Source: an uncultured Saprospiraceae bacterium (GTDB taxonomy: Bacteria > Bacteroidota > Bacteroidia > Chitinophagales > Saprospiraceae). Taken from it: a stretch of 64,000 nucleotides of DNA. Position numbers and translations under genes: made by a program. Location of the stretch: the NCBI GenBank assembly GCA_937934275.1, contig CALHAM010000021.1, positions 1 to 64,000 of the forward strand, given 5' to 3'. The notes under the pieces are model-generated. The model was not told the DNA's origin. It made no database searches and was given only the letters and a program-made list of their open reading frames with translations. Below, one piece after another: positions 20,101-27,651 of this stretch. How positions within the stretch are numbered: the first letter of the stretch is position 1; each line of letters starts with the position of its first letter.

Positions 20101-20280
20101 GCCCGCATCAGCAGCTTACGCTTTTACGTCAACGTCAACAACGCTTTCCTATTTACAGGTTACACGGGCACTGACCCAGAGGTCTCTTCGAACGGCAACA
20201 GCAACACTACGCCAGGTGTGGACCGCAACACGGTACCCATGTCTCAAAGCTTCACCATTGGCGTCAATCTCGGTCTCTAA
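17128..20280 (+). CDS. SusC/RagA family TonB-dependent outer-membrane transporter (second pair)
   Basis: A second SusC-like importer, 1050 residues. The order is signal peptide (to about ALSQ, residue 20), carboxypeptidase-regulatory-like domain ([18 protein letters not shown], about 23-100), TonB-box-like [12 protein letters not shown], and a plug with [53 protein letters not shown], then the barrel ending VNLGL. The sequence is much closer to the common SusC consensus than the first copy at 9118, so the two are not recent duplicates. A susD gene follows after 22 nt. The substrate is unknown because no degradative enzyme is linked. Confidence 0.96.
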   Translation: [1050 protein letters not shown]

Positions 20281-20302
20281 CATTTAAAAAAGCAAGAACA
20301 CT

Positions 20303-21790
20303 ATGAAACATATGGTGCAAATACCCAAAGTAGGAGCAGCATTGGCCACCGCCCTACTCTTACTTTTCTCTGCAAACTCCTGCCGGCGCGAACTGCTCGA
20401 TCCGGTACCCATCAACACACTGGCTGATGCCACCGCTTTCGCTACGCCTGACCGCTTTCTGAGCAACCTCAACGGCATCTATGCACAGCTCAAGAGTGGC
20501 CAGTTTTACGGTGGCCGCTTTTTGGTGTACAACGATGTGCGCGGCGAGGAATTCCTCAACGAAACGGGTAACGGGGTAACCGCGCTCCAAACCTGGAACC
20601 ACTCCGTTTTTGAGTCCTCCAACGAAGTCAATAACCTTTGGAGCGCCGCCTACCAGACCATCAACAGCTGCAACATCTACATCGACCGCGCCGACAAAAA
20701 CCGCAGTGTAGTGGGCAACGATGCGCTGGTGGATCAATACATCGCTGAAGCGCGCTTCATTCGCGCGCTGTGCTATCACAGCCTGGCGCGCATGTACTGC
20801 CCGCCTTATGCTGACGTAGTAGCGAATCCGTCGCGCAACCAATACGGCCTCCCTCTGCGTTTGCGCCCGGAAATCGGCCCAGAAAACAACGACTTGGCGC
20901 GCAGCACGGTTACAGAGGTGTACAACCAAATCTTAGACGACCTGAATGCGGCAGAACCTAAGCTAGCCGCCTCTCATGCCACCGCTCTGCTCAATGTAAC
21001 ACGCGCTCACCGCAACACAGCCATTGCGCTCAAAGCGCGCGTGTACATGGGTATGCAGCAGTACAGCAATGCACTGACAGAACTGAACAAAATCGTGCCG
21101 GCAAGCGCTCCCTTCAAAGCCCCTAGCGGCGTTGCCCACGAGCTACAGGCGAACATCAAAAACGTATTCAGTTCGCCGTTCACCACTACGGAGAGCATCT
21201 TCTCGATGCCGTTCACACCGAATAACCTGCCAGGCACCCAAAACGGCCTAGGCAGCTATTACAACCCAGGACCGCGAGGCATCGGCGACTACTCGCTCAA
21301 TCCAGCCGGAATTATTGGCGACTCCGCAGCCTTCCCCGGAAACGATGCACGCCGTCAATTCGTGCTCATCCACACCAACAACAAGCCGTATTTGAACAAA
21401 TTCCCCCTCGGCCCTGAGCACCTGGACTATGCTCCCGTCCTGCGCTATGCTGAAATGCTGCTCCACGTAGCAGAAGCAGAAGCCCGTGTCAACGGTATCA
21501 ATAACCGCGCCTTGGCGGCCCTCAACGCAGTGCGAGGCCGCTCCAACCCAAGCCCAGCCTATACGGCCGCAGACTTTGCCACAACAGACGACTTTATCCA
21601 AGCTGTGCTCAAGGAGCGCCGCATAGAATTCCTGGGCGAAGGACACCGCGCTTTCGACATCCAGCGCCTGTTGCAGCCTTTCCCGGCTAAAGGCCCTGTT
21701 GGTGCCGTACCGCCTACGGTTTCGGAATACCTGTGGCCCATCCCTTCGAGCGAACGCGCCACAAATAAAGCCATCATTCCGAACCCATAA
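20303..21790 (+). CDS. SusD/RagB family nutrient-binding lipoprotein (second pair)
   Basis: Lipoprotein partner of the preceding SusC. The signal peptide and lipobox are visible (ALATALLLLFSANSC). The 495 residues follow the SusD pattern: LNGIYAQLKSGQFYGGRF, LWSAAYQTINSCNIYIDR, AEARFIRALCYHSLARMY, a TPR-like central region, LRYAEMLLHVAEAEARVNG with LNAVRGRSN, then VLKERRIEFLGEGHRAFDIQRLL, and the terminal YLWPIPSSE motif. The last motifs match the family more closely than those of the first SusD. An intrinsic terminator lies 20 nt downstream, so the operon is just susC-susD. Confidence 0.96.
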   Translation: MKHMVQIPKVGAALATALLLLFSANSCRRELLDPVPINTLADATAFATPDRFLSNLNGIYAQLKSGQFYGGRFLVYNDVRGEEFLNETGNGVTALQTWNHSVFESSNEVNNLWSAAYQTINSCNIYIDRADKNRSVVGNDALVDQYIAEARFIRALCYHSLARMYCPPYADVVANPSRNQYGLPLRLRPEIGPENNDLARSTVTEVYNQILDDLNAAEPKLAASHATALLNVTRAHRNTAIALKARVYMGMQQYSNALTELNKIVPASAPFKAPSGVAHELQANIKNVFSSPFTTTESIFSMPFTPNNLPGTQNGLGSYYNPGPRGIGDYSLNPAGIIGDSAAFPGNDARRQFVLIHTNNKPYLNKFPLGPEHLDYAPVLRYAEMLLHVAEAEARVNGINNRALAALNAVRGRSNPSPAYTAADFATTDDFIQAVLKERRIEFLGEGHRAFDIQRLLQPFPAKGPVGAVPPTVSEYLWPIPSSERATNKAIIPNP

Positions 21791-21809
21791 GGGCTTTGAT
21801 AGCTCGCAC

Positions 21810-21855
21810 AAAACAGGGTGGTGTCTTGATCCACAGGACGTCATCCTGTTTTTTT
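21810..21855 (+). terminator. intrinsic terminator of the second susC-susD operon
   Basis: AAAACAGGGTG (21810-21820) pairs with CATCCTGTTTT (21842-21852) over 11 bp with one G-U pair. A run of seven T ends at 21855. Confidence 0.8.
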
Positions 21856-22024
21856 ATGCCTAATTTTTAGGCAGAGCCTATTTGCCCATCGTAGCAAAAC
21901 GACGTAAATGTCCGCAACACCATGAACCCTTTCAAAGCCCCGCTGTCTGGAAACGGAAAGTCTAAAAGGAAGCAAAGCGCTATAGCTTAAGACGAAAATA
22001 CCGGTAGCTGAAACACCTACGCAA

Positions 22025-22863
22025 ATGATCCAAATTCTAAAAAACGCCTCTTTTTTAGCCGCTACTACCCTTCCGATTCTACTCTCGTATGTCCTCACTA
22101 CCCACCCTCTTTATGCCCAACCCTCGGCCTCGCGCTCGCAGTTGGAGGAAACTGGCATCTGGAACGGTCTGTATCTCAAAGTCAAAATCTCCAGAAAAAT
22201 TGGCTATTACGGCGAACACCACTATCGCGTGCGCAACCGATTGGACAACCTTACCAGCTTCGTTGGGCGCACTCGCCAAATCTATAACCGGGCCGGCATT
22301 AATTTATTCTTCAACGAATACTTCGAAGCGGTAATTGGCCCCACCCTAGTTTTTAATTTTTCTCCTGAGCCTGGCAACGAAAACTTCGAACGAGTTACTC
22401 TGGAGCCGCGCATCTGGCACCAATGGCTGTTCGCAATGCCTCCTATGGGCCGTTTCCGCCTGTTCCACCAGTTCCGATTTGAACACCGATGGCGGCGCAG
22501 CAACCGAAAAGGCGCTGAATATGAATACACCGACCGCTATCGCTACAAGTTCTTTGCCTTTATTCCGATCAACAAAAAAAGATCGAAGACGGCGCCCTGT
22601 ACTTCTCGCCTAGCGCGGAAATCTTCCTGCAATCCGGCAAATCCATCGTTTATAACCCTTTCGAAGACTTTCGCACTTACAACGGCTTTGGGTACATCCT
22701 CAATTCGAACTTTACCTTCTTTGCTGGCCACATGTGGACGTTGGGTCAAAAGGCCTCCGGATTTGAATACCGAACAAGCCACATCCTTCGCTTTAATGTG
22801 CTAATAGGTCTGGACTGGAGAAAAACCGACAAGAAGATACCTCCTATCAACTTAGGCTATTAA
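22025..22863 (+). pseudogene. DUF2490 family protein, interrupted by a frameshift
   Basis: Family of Bacteroidota proteins with a signal peptide and a predicted outer-membrane barrel; function unknown. The track ORF (22025-22804) reads a good family sequence up to FIPINKK (about residue 185) and then turns into basic, Ser/Thr-rich nonsense. Moving to the -1 frame after the seven-A run at 22574-22580 restores the family pattern: EDGALYFSPSAEIFL, a typical C-terminal half, and a stop at 22861-22863. The repaired protein is about 279 aa with no other damage. One extra A in the run fixes the frame, so this may be a sequencing error, a recent mutation or slippage. The MORN gene starts 15 nt downstream. 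Confidence 0.75.
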
Positions 22864-22878
22864 ATAACTACTGCCCAC

Positions 22879-23757
22879 ATGCAGAAAACTTATCGTTACT
22901 TCTTAATCGCACTTTTAGGCCTCTTTTTAGCGGGTTGGCTATATGTAGAAAAAAAGCAGCGCACAGCCGCTAAAAAAGCAGAAAGCCACCGACAAATAGC
23001 TGAGCAAAAAGCCGCCGGGCTTCAAGAGCAATTGACCGAAGCTACCCAGCGGCTGGAGCGCCATCAAACAATGCAAGTAGCCTTGCGCGACCTCCTGCAA
23101 AAACAAGGGCAACCGCTGCCTGAAGATTACAGCGATGATATGCTTCTATCTATCCTCAACCACTTGCTGCGGACCAAAACGCAAGAGGTGGGCAGTATTG
23201 CTGCTGAGCGCGCTCGAGTGGAAAGGCAACTGACGGAAATGAGAGGCTCGTTAGAACAAATGACGCAGATGCGCCTGGAGGCCGAACAAGCCCGAGACTC
23301 CAGCAAGCACCTCCTACAGGTGTACCAACAGCAACTCGATAGCCTGCAGGGCGAGCTGTCGCGAGCACTCCAACACTTGCAGAACACTCAATTAGACACA
23401 CTAACACTTCTGTCGCCCAAAGAGGTACCGATATTCTTTTTAGGAAAATTGGTCAACGGCGAACCTGAAGGTTTTGGCATCGGCTTCTACAAAGAAAAGG
23501 GCTATTACATCGGGCACTGGAAAGGCAATCGACGGCACGGAAACGGTAAGCATTGTTACTTAAACGGCGATGTTTACGAGGGCATGTTTGTAGAAGACAT
23601 CCGACAAGGTTTTGGCCGCTACCTCTTCGCCTCAGGAGAGTTGTATGAAGGCGAATGGCACAACGACCTCATGCACGGTCATGGGCGCATTACGTTTAAG
23701 AACGGCAGTTCAAAAAGCGGATTTTGGGTAGAAGGGAAGATGAAAGAGAATAACTAA
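22879..23757 (+). CDS. membrane-anchored coiled-coil protein with C-terminal MORN repeats
   Basis: The 292-residue product has an N-terminal hydrophobic anchor (about 7-22, YFLIALLGLFLAGWLY), a long charged coiled-coil region (about 25-170) and a C-terminal MORN domain. Repeats are seen at about 188-205 (partial, GEPEGFGIGFYKEKG), 209-230 (YYIGHWKGNRRHGNGKHCY), 233-252 (VYEGMFVEDIRQGFGRYLF) and 255-275 (LYEGEWHNDLMHGHGRITF), plus an end fragment. MORN repeats often bind lipid or protein surfaces; the role here is unknown. It lies 15 nt after the DUF2490 gene, so the two may be cotranscribed. Its stop overlaps the stop of the convergent methyltransferase gene by 4 nt. Confidence 0.88.
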   Translation: MQKTYRYFLIALLGLFLAGWLYVEKKQRTAAKKAESHRQIAEQKAAGLQEQLTEATQRLERHQTMQVALRDLLQKQGQPLPEDYSDDMLLSILNHLLRTKTQEVGSIAAERARVERQLTEMRGSLEQMTQMRLEAEQARDSSKHLLQVYQQQLDSLQGELSRALQHLQNTQLDTLTLLSPKEVPIFFLGKLVNGEPEGFGIGFYKEKGYYIGHWKGNRRHGNGKHCYLNGDVYEGMFVEDIRQGFGRYLFASGELYEGEWHNDLMHGHGRITFKNGSSKSGFWVEGKMKENN

Positions 23758-24899
23758 GCCTTTCGAGAGCCTTCGTACAGTTCAAATTTTTGGAAGACAC
23801 ACTCCAGCGCCCCGTTGTAGAGTGTCATTCTTTGAGAGGGGTGAAGACCCAAGTGCTTAAGGGCATCGCGGTTGGAAGAGATGATCCAGGCTGTCCAGCC
23901 CGACCAGTGCCTTTTGAGGTGGTTGCCGATGGCTTCGTAAAACTGAGCAACGTCGTCAGTGCGCAGCCGTTCATCGTAGGGTGGGTTAGTGATGAGTACG
24001 CCGGCGGGAGCAGGAGGCACGAGTTTTTCAAACGGCATTTTCTGCACCTGAACGAGGTTTTCCAACCCCGCTGAGAGCAGGTTAATAGCCGTAGCGTTGC
24101 GAGCACGCGTGTCCTTATCCGAAGCGTAAAGGGTAAACATGGGCTTTTTTGCGCGGGCATCGGCTTCGGCTTTGAGGCGCTCCCATAGTTTTCGGTCAAA
24201 ATTTTTCCAGCGAAAAAAGCCAAACGAAGATCGCGTGCGTTGCGGCGGGATGTTGGCAGCCAACAGAGCTGCCTCAATAGCGATAGTGCCGCTGCCGCAC
24301 ATAGGGTCTACGAAAGGGCCGGTATCGTTCCAACCCGAAAGAAGCACGAGGCCTGCAGCCAAAACTTCGTTGAGCGGCGCCTCCACAGTGTCGCGCCGGT
24401 AGCCGCGCTTGTGTAAACTGTCGCCACTGGCGTCGAGCAAAAGCGTGCACTTAGAACCGTGAATGCGCGCATGGACGCGCAAATGAGGCGCCTCTGGGTT
24501 TACATCAGGGCGACGCACATAGCGATCGCGGTAGTAATCTACAATGGCATCTTTTGTCAGCAGAGCCATGTATTGCGAATGGCGAAAAATACCCCCGGAC
24601 AAGACCGCATCCACGGCCAGCGTGCCCGATACATCCAGATATTTGCTCCACTCCACTTCACCGCGCACGGCGCGGTAATAGGCTCTTTCGTTCGAGGCCT
24701 CGAAGGTGTGTATCGGAATGAGCACGCGCAGAGCCGTACGCAACTCGTAGTTAGCCCGGTAGATAAGGGCCAAATCTCCTGTACACGACACGGCCCGCTT
24801 GAGCAGGCGAACATCCGCTGCACCTAAGGCCTTTAACTCCTCCGCCAAAACAGCTTCTAAACCGTGAAAGGTCTTGACAATGATGGGTGTCCTCTCCAT
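23754..24899 (-). CDS. THUMP-domain 23S rRNA (guanine-N2) methyltransferase, RlmL type
   Basis: Class I SAM-dependent methyltransferase that modifies a guanine of 23S rRNA; this is the stand-alone RlmL-like half, not fused to RlmK. The 381 residues hold an N-terminal ferredoxin-like/THUMP part (about 1-160), the SAM-binding motif DPMCGSGTIAIEA (198-210) and the catalytic NPPY (305-308). FFRWKNFD is also typical of the family. I start at MERTPIIVKTFHGLEAVL (24899) and drop the first eight residues of the track ORF. It converges on the MORN gene, with stops overlapping by 4 nt. Confidence 0.92.
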   Translation of the reverse strand: MERTPIIVKTFHGLEAVLAEELKALGAADVRLLKRAVSCTGDLALIYRANYELRTALRVLIPIHTFEASNERAYYRAVRGEVEWSKYLDVSGTLAVDAVLSGGIFRHSQYMALLTKDAIVDYYRDRYVRRPDVNPEAPHLRVHARIHGSKCTLLLDASGDSLHKRGYRRDTVEAPLNEVLAAGLVLLSGWNDTGPFVDPMCGSGTIAIEAALLAANIPPQRTRSSFGFFRWKNFDRKLWERLKAEADARAKKPMFTLYASDKDTRARNATAINLLSAGLENLVQVQKMPFEKLVPPAPAGVLITNPPYDERLRTDDVAQFYEAIGNHLKRHWSGWTAWIISSNRDALKHLGLHPSQRMTLYNGALECVFQKFELYEGSRKA

Positions 24900-24927
24900 A
24901 AAAAGATGCCAGCAAGCGCACAATGCT

Positions 24928-26439
24928 TTAGAGCCTACCCGTGCTGATTTTTTGCTCCAAATGAGGGGAAGGCGCTATCTGAGCAGCTTTGCGCCAATGT
25001 GCTACGGCCTTTTCTTGTTGCCCCGTCCAGTAAAGGGCATCGCCGTAATGTTCCAGAATACCCGCATGGCGTTCCCCTCCTTGACTAAGCATCTGCTCGT
25101 AGTGCTTCTGAGCGGCCACATAGTCTTTTTTTTGCAGGAGCACTCGCCCTATTTGGTCACCAATATCTAAGATCAGAGCAGGATTATTAACCGTCATCAA
25201 GTTCGCCTGTTCTAACGAAGAGGAGGCATCGTCTAATCGGCCCTTCTCCAGAGCCGCCACACCATAGTAATAGTAAGCTAGCGGCTGATTGGGAAAGTCA
25301 TCCATAGCCTGCTCCGATAGGCGCAGTAGCTCGTCGTAGTCACGTTTGCTGTAGAGAATCTCCAGCGTATTGGCCCATACCGAGAAGACGCGCGGATTGA
25401 GCTGGAGGCATTTGCGATAACGCGCCAGCGCCTCATCGTAGCGATTAGCATGATAGTAGAGGTCGCCCGAGAGGCTCCAGGCTTTTGCGTCGTCAGGGTG
25501 CACCTGTTCAGCAATATCGCCCAATTCGAGCAGCAGGGCTATGACCTCAGTAGACAACCCTTCGGCCATCTGGCTGAAGTAAGGGAACACCTGCTTAACC
25601 TTGCTGTCTATGGATATTTTCGGATCCTCGAAAACCCGCCTCAGCACTTGCAAATCGGTCAAGGTCGCACCGCCGCTCTTGCGATCGGTTAAGAGAGCCA
25701 TCTTTGCCGTCTCGTCGTCGGGGGCTATGCGCAAGATTTCCTCGTATACCTTGCGCGCAGCCGCTTTATCGCCGACGGACTCATATATTTGAGCGATGCG
25801 ATGCCGGTAGGTAACGCGATTCGGATAAGCATTGACCAGTCTTTGCAACTCGCTTACGGCTTTCTTTACGTCGCCCAAGCCCAGGTAAATCAGATGTTTC
25901 TTGTCGGCAATGGCCTCCGTGATGCCCGTAATCTTCTCAATTTGATCCAACGTATTTAAAGCGTCCTTGGGCCGCCCTGCCAACACTTGAAAGTAAGCTA
26001 GGCGTTCGAGAAAATCTTGATGGCGAGGCGCCTGCTTACACAGCGCTTGGTAGATACCGACAGCATCGGCGGGCTGGCCAATTTTCTCGAAAATATCCGC
26101 CTGAAGAATTTTGTACCACACGTTAGCCGGGTCGAGAGCCGCTGCCTTAGCAGCAGCTTCTAAAGCGCCGCGAAAATCGTTTTGCGCCTGCAACGCACGC
26201 GCCAAACCGTACCAAGCGGCGGCTTCGTCGCCATGAACGTCGAGGAATTTCCGGTATTTTTCCGCAGCCTTGTCGTAGTGTCCTAACTGACGCTCTAGCT
26301 CCGCCTCAATAAAAGCGCTTTGGCGATTGACCTCGCTCTCAGATACGCGTTTGGCTACACCTTGAAAGGTGTTCTGGGCCGGCAGCAAAACGATGCTCGC
26401 GCCCACAAGGAAGGAAAATATCAGCAAGCGTTGTAGCAC
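24928..26439 (-). CDS. secreted or periplasmic TPR-repeat protein
   Basis: A 503-residue protein with a signal peptide (MLQRLLIFSFLVGASIVLLPAQ) and tetratricopeptide repeats over almost the whole length. Examples are HYDKAAEKYRKFLDVHGDEAAAWYGLARALQ, NVWYKILQADIFEKIGQPADAVGIYQALC, RVTYRHRIAQIYESVGDKAAARKVYEEIL and HAGILEHYGDALYWTGQQEKAVAHWRKA near the end. Such proteins act as assembly platforms in the Bacteroidota envelope; no partner can be named. The start codon of the downstream RlmL-type gene lies 28 nt from its stop, so cotranscription is likely. Confidence 0.88.
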   Translation of the reverse strand: MLQRLLIFSFLVGASIVLLPAQNTFQGVAKRVSESEVNRQSAFIEAELERQLGHYDKAAEKYRKFLDVHGDEAAAWYGLARALQAQNDFRGALEAAAKAAALDPANVWYKILQADIFEKIGQPADAVGIYQALCKQAPRHQDFLERLAYFQVLAGRPKDALNTLDQIEKITGITEAIADKKHLIYLGLGDVKKAVSELQRLVNAYPNRVTYRHRIAQIYESVGDKAAARKVYEEILRIAPDDETAKMALLTDRKSGGATLTDLQVLRRVFEDPKISIDSKVKQVFPYFSQMAEGLSTEVIALLLELGDIAEQVHPDDAKAWSLSGDLYYHANRYDEALARYRKCLQLNPRVFSVWANTLEILYSKRDYDELLRLSEQAMDDFPNQPLAYYYYGVAALEKGRLDDASSSLEQANLMTVNNPALILDIGDQIGRVLLQKKDYVAAQKHYEQMLSQGGERHAGILEHYGDALYWTGQQEKAVAHWRKAAQIAPSPHLEQKISTGRL

Positions 26440-26836
26440 AGTCGTTGTGTTTATGTGGTGAATGGGTAAGCATGCGCTCGAAAGCGCGCAATATGGCCTT
26501 CTAAAACCAATTGCAAAAGTACGCCAGCTCGACTATGCCGCCGCTAAACGCTTCTGCTCAGCGGCAAAACAGCAAGGCTCTTGTAACAATCAAAAATTAG
26601 CACTTTAAGCGCCAAAAGGCCCTTTGAAAGGTGTAACTCGGCCGCTCAAGCCCTGCTTGCTAAAAATTTTTTTAGAAAATTCGCTCAACAAAAGATTTAT
26701 TTGATCAACAAATTAGGCTAATTTGCTTAAAAGAAAGCATCCAAAAAGCGTTTTTTTTCATAAAAATACTCCTTTTTTCCCGAAACGACCTAAGACGGCC
26801 CTACTAAACTCATCAACAAATCGATTTTTTTGTTCT

Positions 26837-26866
26837 TTGCTGCGCCATAAGGCTGTCGCACTTTTG
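26837..26866 (+). promoter_or_regulatory. putative promoter of the candidate small RNA
   Basis: TTG (26837-26839), 19 nt, then CACTTTTG (26859-26866), one mismatch from TAnnTTTG. The expected start point, about 26870-26873, coincides with the first base of the predicted 5' stem. Confidence 0.4.
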
Positions 26867-26870
26867 TATC

Positions 26871-26992
26871 GTCAACGGTATGGAAATGAAAGCGCGGCCA
26901 AATTGCGCGAGACTGTTGACCAAGAGATTTGCGACTTTTCATGAGATTATACGGGAAACCGCCGCGGTGCAAACGAGTACCGCGGTTTTTTT
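26871..26992 (+). ncRNA. candidate small RNA of about 120 nt
   Basis: Prediction from structure only. The segment starts with GTCAACGG (26871-26878), which pairs with CTGTTGAC (26913-26920; 8 bp with one G-U). Inside lies a GCGC/GCGC stem (26892-26895 with 26905-26908). A 40-nt unpaired stretch follows, and the RNA would end in the terminator hairpin CCGCGGT/ACCGCGG plus seven T. A promoter-like TTG-19-CACTTTTG sits at the right distance. I do not recognise it as 6S, SRP, tmRNA or RNase P RNA. No gene lies upstream on this strand that would need the terminator. Confidence 0.45.
26961..26992 (+). terminator. intrinsic terminator of the candidate small RNA
   Basis: CCGCGGT (26962-26968) pairs with ACCGCGG (26979-26985), extended by one G-U pair, around a 10-nt loop and followed by seven T (26986-26992). 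The T-run is only on the plus strand, so it ends plus-strand transcription. Confidence 0.75.
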
Positions 26993-27120
26993 ATATTTAT
27001 TTGGGCCTTCGAAAAGAGAAAAAACCAGAGGGCCGCCCGCACAGGCTTTACTTTTTCGCACTATGCAGGATGTTGCGTTTTGACTTCTCCAAAACCTAAA
27101 ATAGGCCGATGGCGTGCTAT

Positions 27121-27534
27121 TTAGCAATACGTATCGTAAGCCATCTTAAGGTTTTCCGCAATCATGTAAGCGGATCGGCCTTCGATGTGGCGGCGTTCGA
27201 GAAAGTGCACCAATTTGCCGTCTTTGAACAAGGCGATGCTGGGTGAGGAGGGCGGATAAGGAGCCAAATATTCGCGCGCTTTGGCGGTAGCTTCCTTATC
27301 TACGCCGGCGAAAACCGTCAGCAAGCGATTGGGTCGTTTGCTGTGCTGCAGCGACATTTTAGCGCCCGGGCGGGCGTTGGCCGCTGCACAGCCGCAAACG
27401 CTGTTGATAACTAGGAGGGTTACACCACTTTGATTTTCTAAGGCTTGCACTACCTCTTCTGGCGTGGTTAACGACTCAAAGCCGACGTCGGTCAGATCAC
27501 GCGCCATAGGCGCTACCAATTCTATCGGATACAT
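27121..27534 (-). CDS. BrxA/BrxB family bacilliredoxin
   Basis: Thioredoxin-fold protein of the YphP/YqiW (DUF1094) family; in Firmicutes these remove bacillithiol from oxidised proteins. The 137-residue product carries the diagnostic CGC active site in SVCGCAAANARPG (Cys47 and Cys49). Other family segments are MYPIELVAPM at the N-terminus, the FAGVDKEATAKAREYL region, PPSSPSIALFKDGKLVHFLERR and a C-terminal NLKMAYDTYC. It is full length. A TATTTTTG box lies about 35 nt upstream on the minus strand. Whether this organism makes bacillithiol cannot be judged from the window. Confidence 0.93.
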   Translation of the reverse strand: MYPIELVAPMARDLTDVGFESLTTPEEVVQALENQSGVTLLVINSVCGCAAANARPGAKMSLQHSKRPNRLLTVFAGVDKEATAKAREYLAPYPPSSPSIALFKDGKLVHFLERRHIEGRSAYMIAENLKMAYDTYC

Positions 27535-27568
27535 ATTGGGTTGTGTTCGGTGTTGAAAATTGAAATTT

Positions 27569-27576
27569 CAAAAATA
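27569..27576 (-). promoter_or_regulatory. putative -7 element of the bacilliredoxin gene
   Basis: Minus-strand TATTTTTG matches TAnnTTTG and lies about 35 nt upstream of the ATG at 27534. No TTG is seen at the -33 distance, and the surrounding sequence is AT-rich, so chance is possible. Confidence 0.3.
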
Positions 27577-27651
27577 TAAAAACAGCAGACGGCGCGACGG
27601 GTTCAAATCGAAGGCCTTTATTTATTTTGCTATTCAAAATGCTGCCGCCTC

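Larger units (their letters stand above)
26440..27120. other. 681-base gap with a candidate small RNA gene
   Basis: AT-rich intergenic region without a credible protein gene; track ORFs 26723-26944 and 26880-27083 have no family character. What it does hold is a promoter-like element (26837-26866), a structured segment and a strong rho-independent terminator (26961-26992), all on the plus strand, described separately as a candidate small RNA. The first 280 bases show nothing I can name. Confidence 0.6.

Noticed and set aside
9118-20280. The two SusC genes as a recent tandem duplication
   Set aside because: Their protein sequences differ throughout, including the plug and barrel, and the intervening genes are unrelated. 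They represent different transporters.
26723-26944. 73-aa plus-strand ORF ending just before the terminator at 26961
   Set aside because: The composition is that of translated AT-rich spacer, and the likely promoter (26837-26866) lies inside it, which fits an RNA gene better.
27595-27620. GGGTTCAAATCG resembling a tRNA T-loop
   Set aside because: The flanking bases do not form the 5-bp T-stem, and there is no matching anticodon arm, D-arm or acceptor stem around it.
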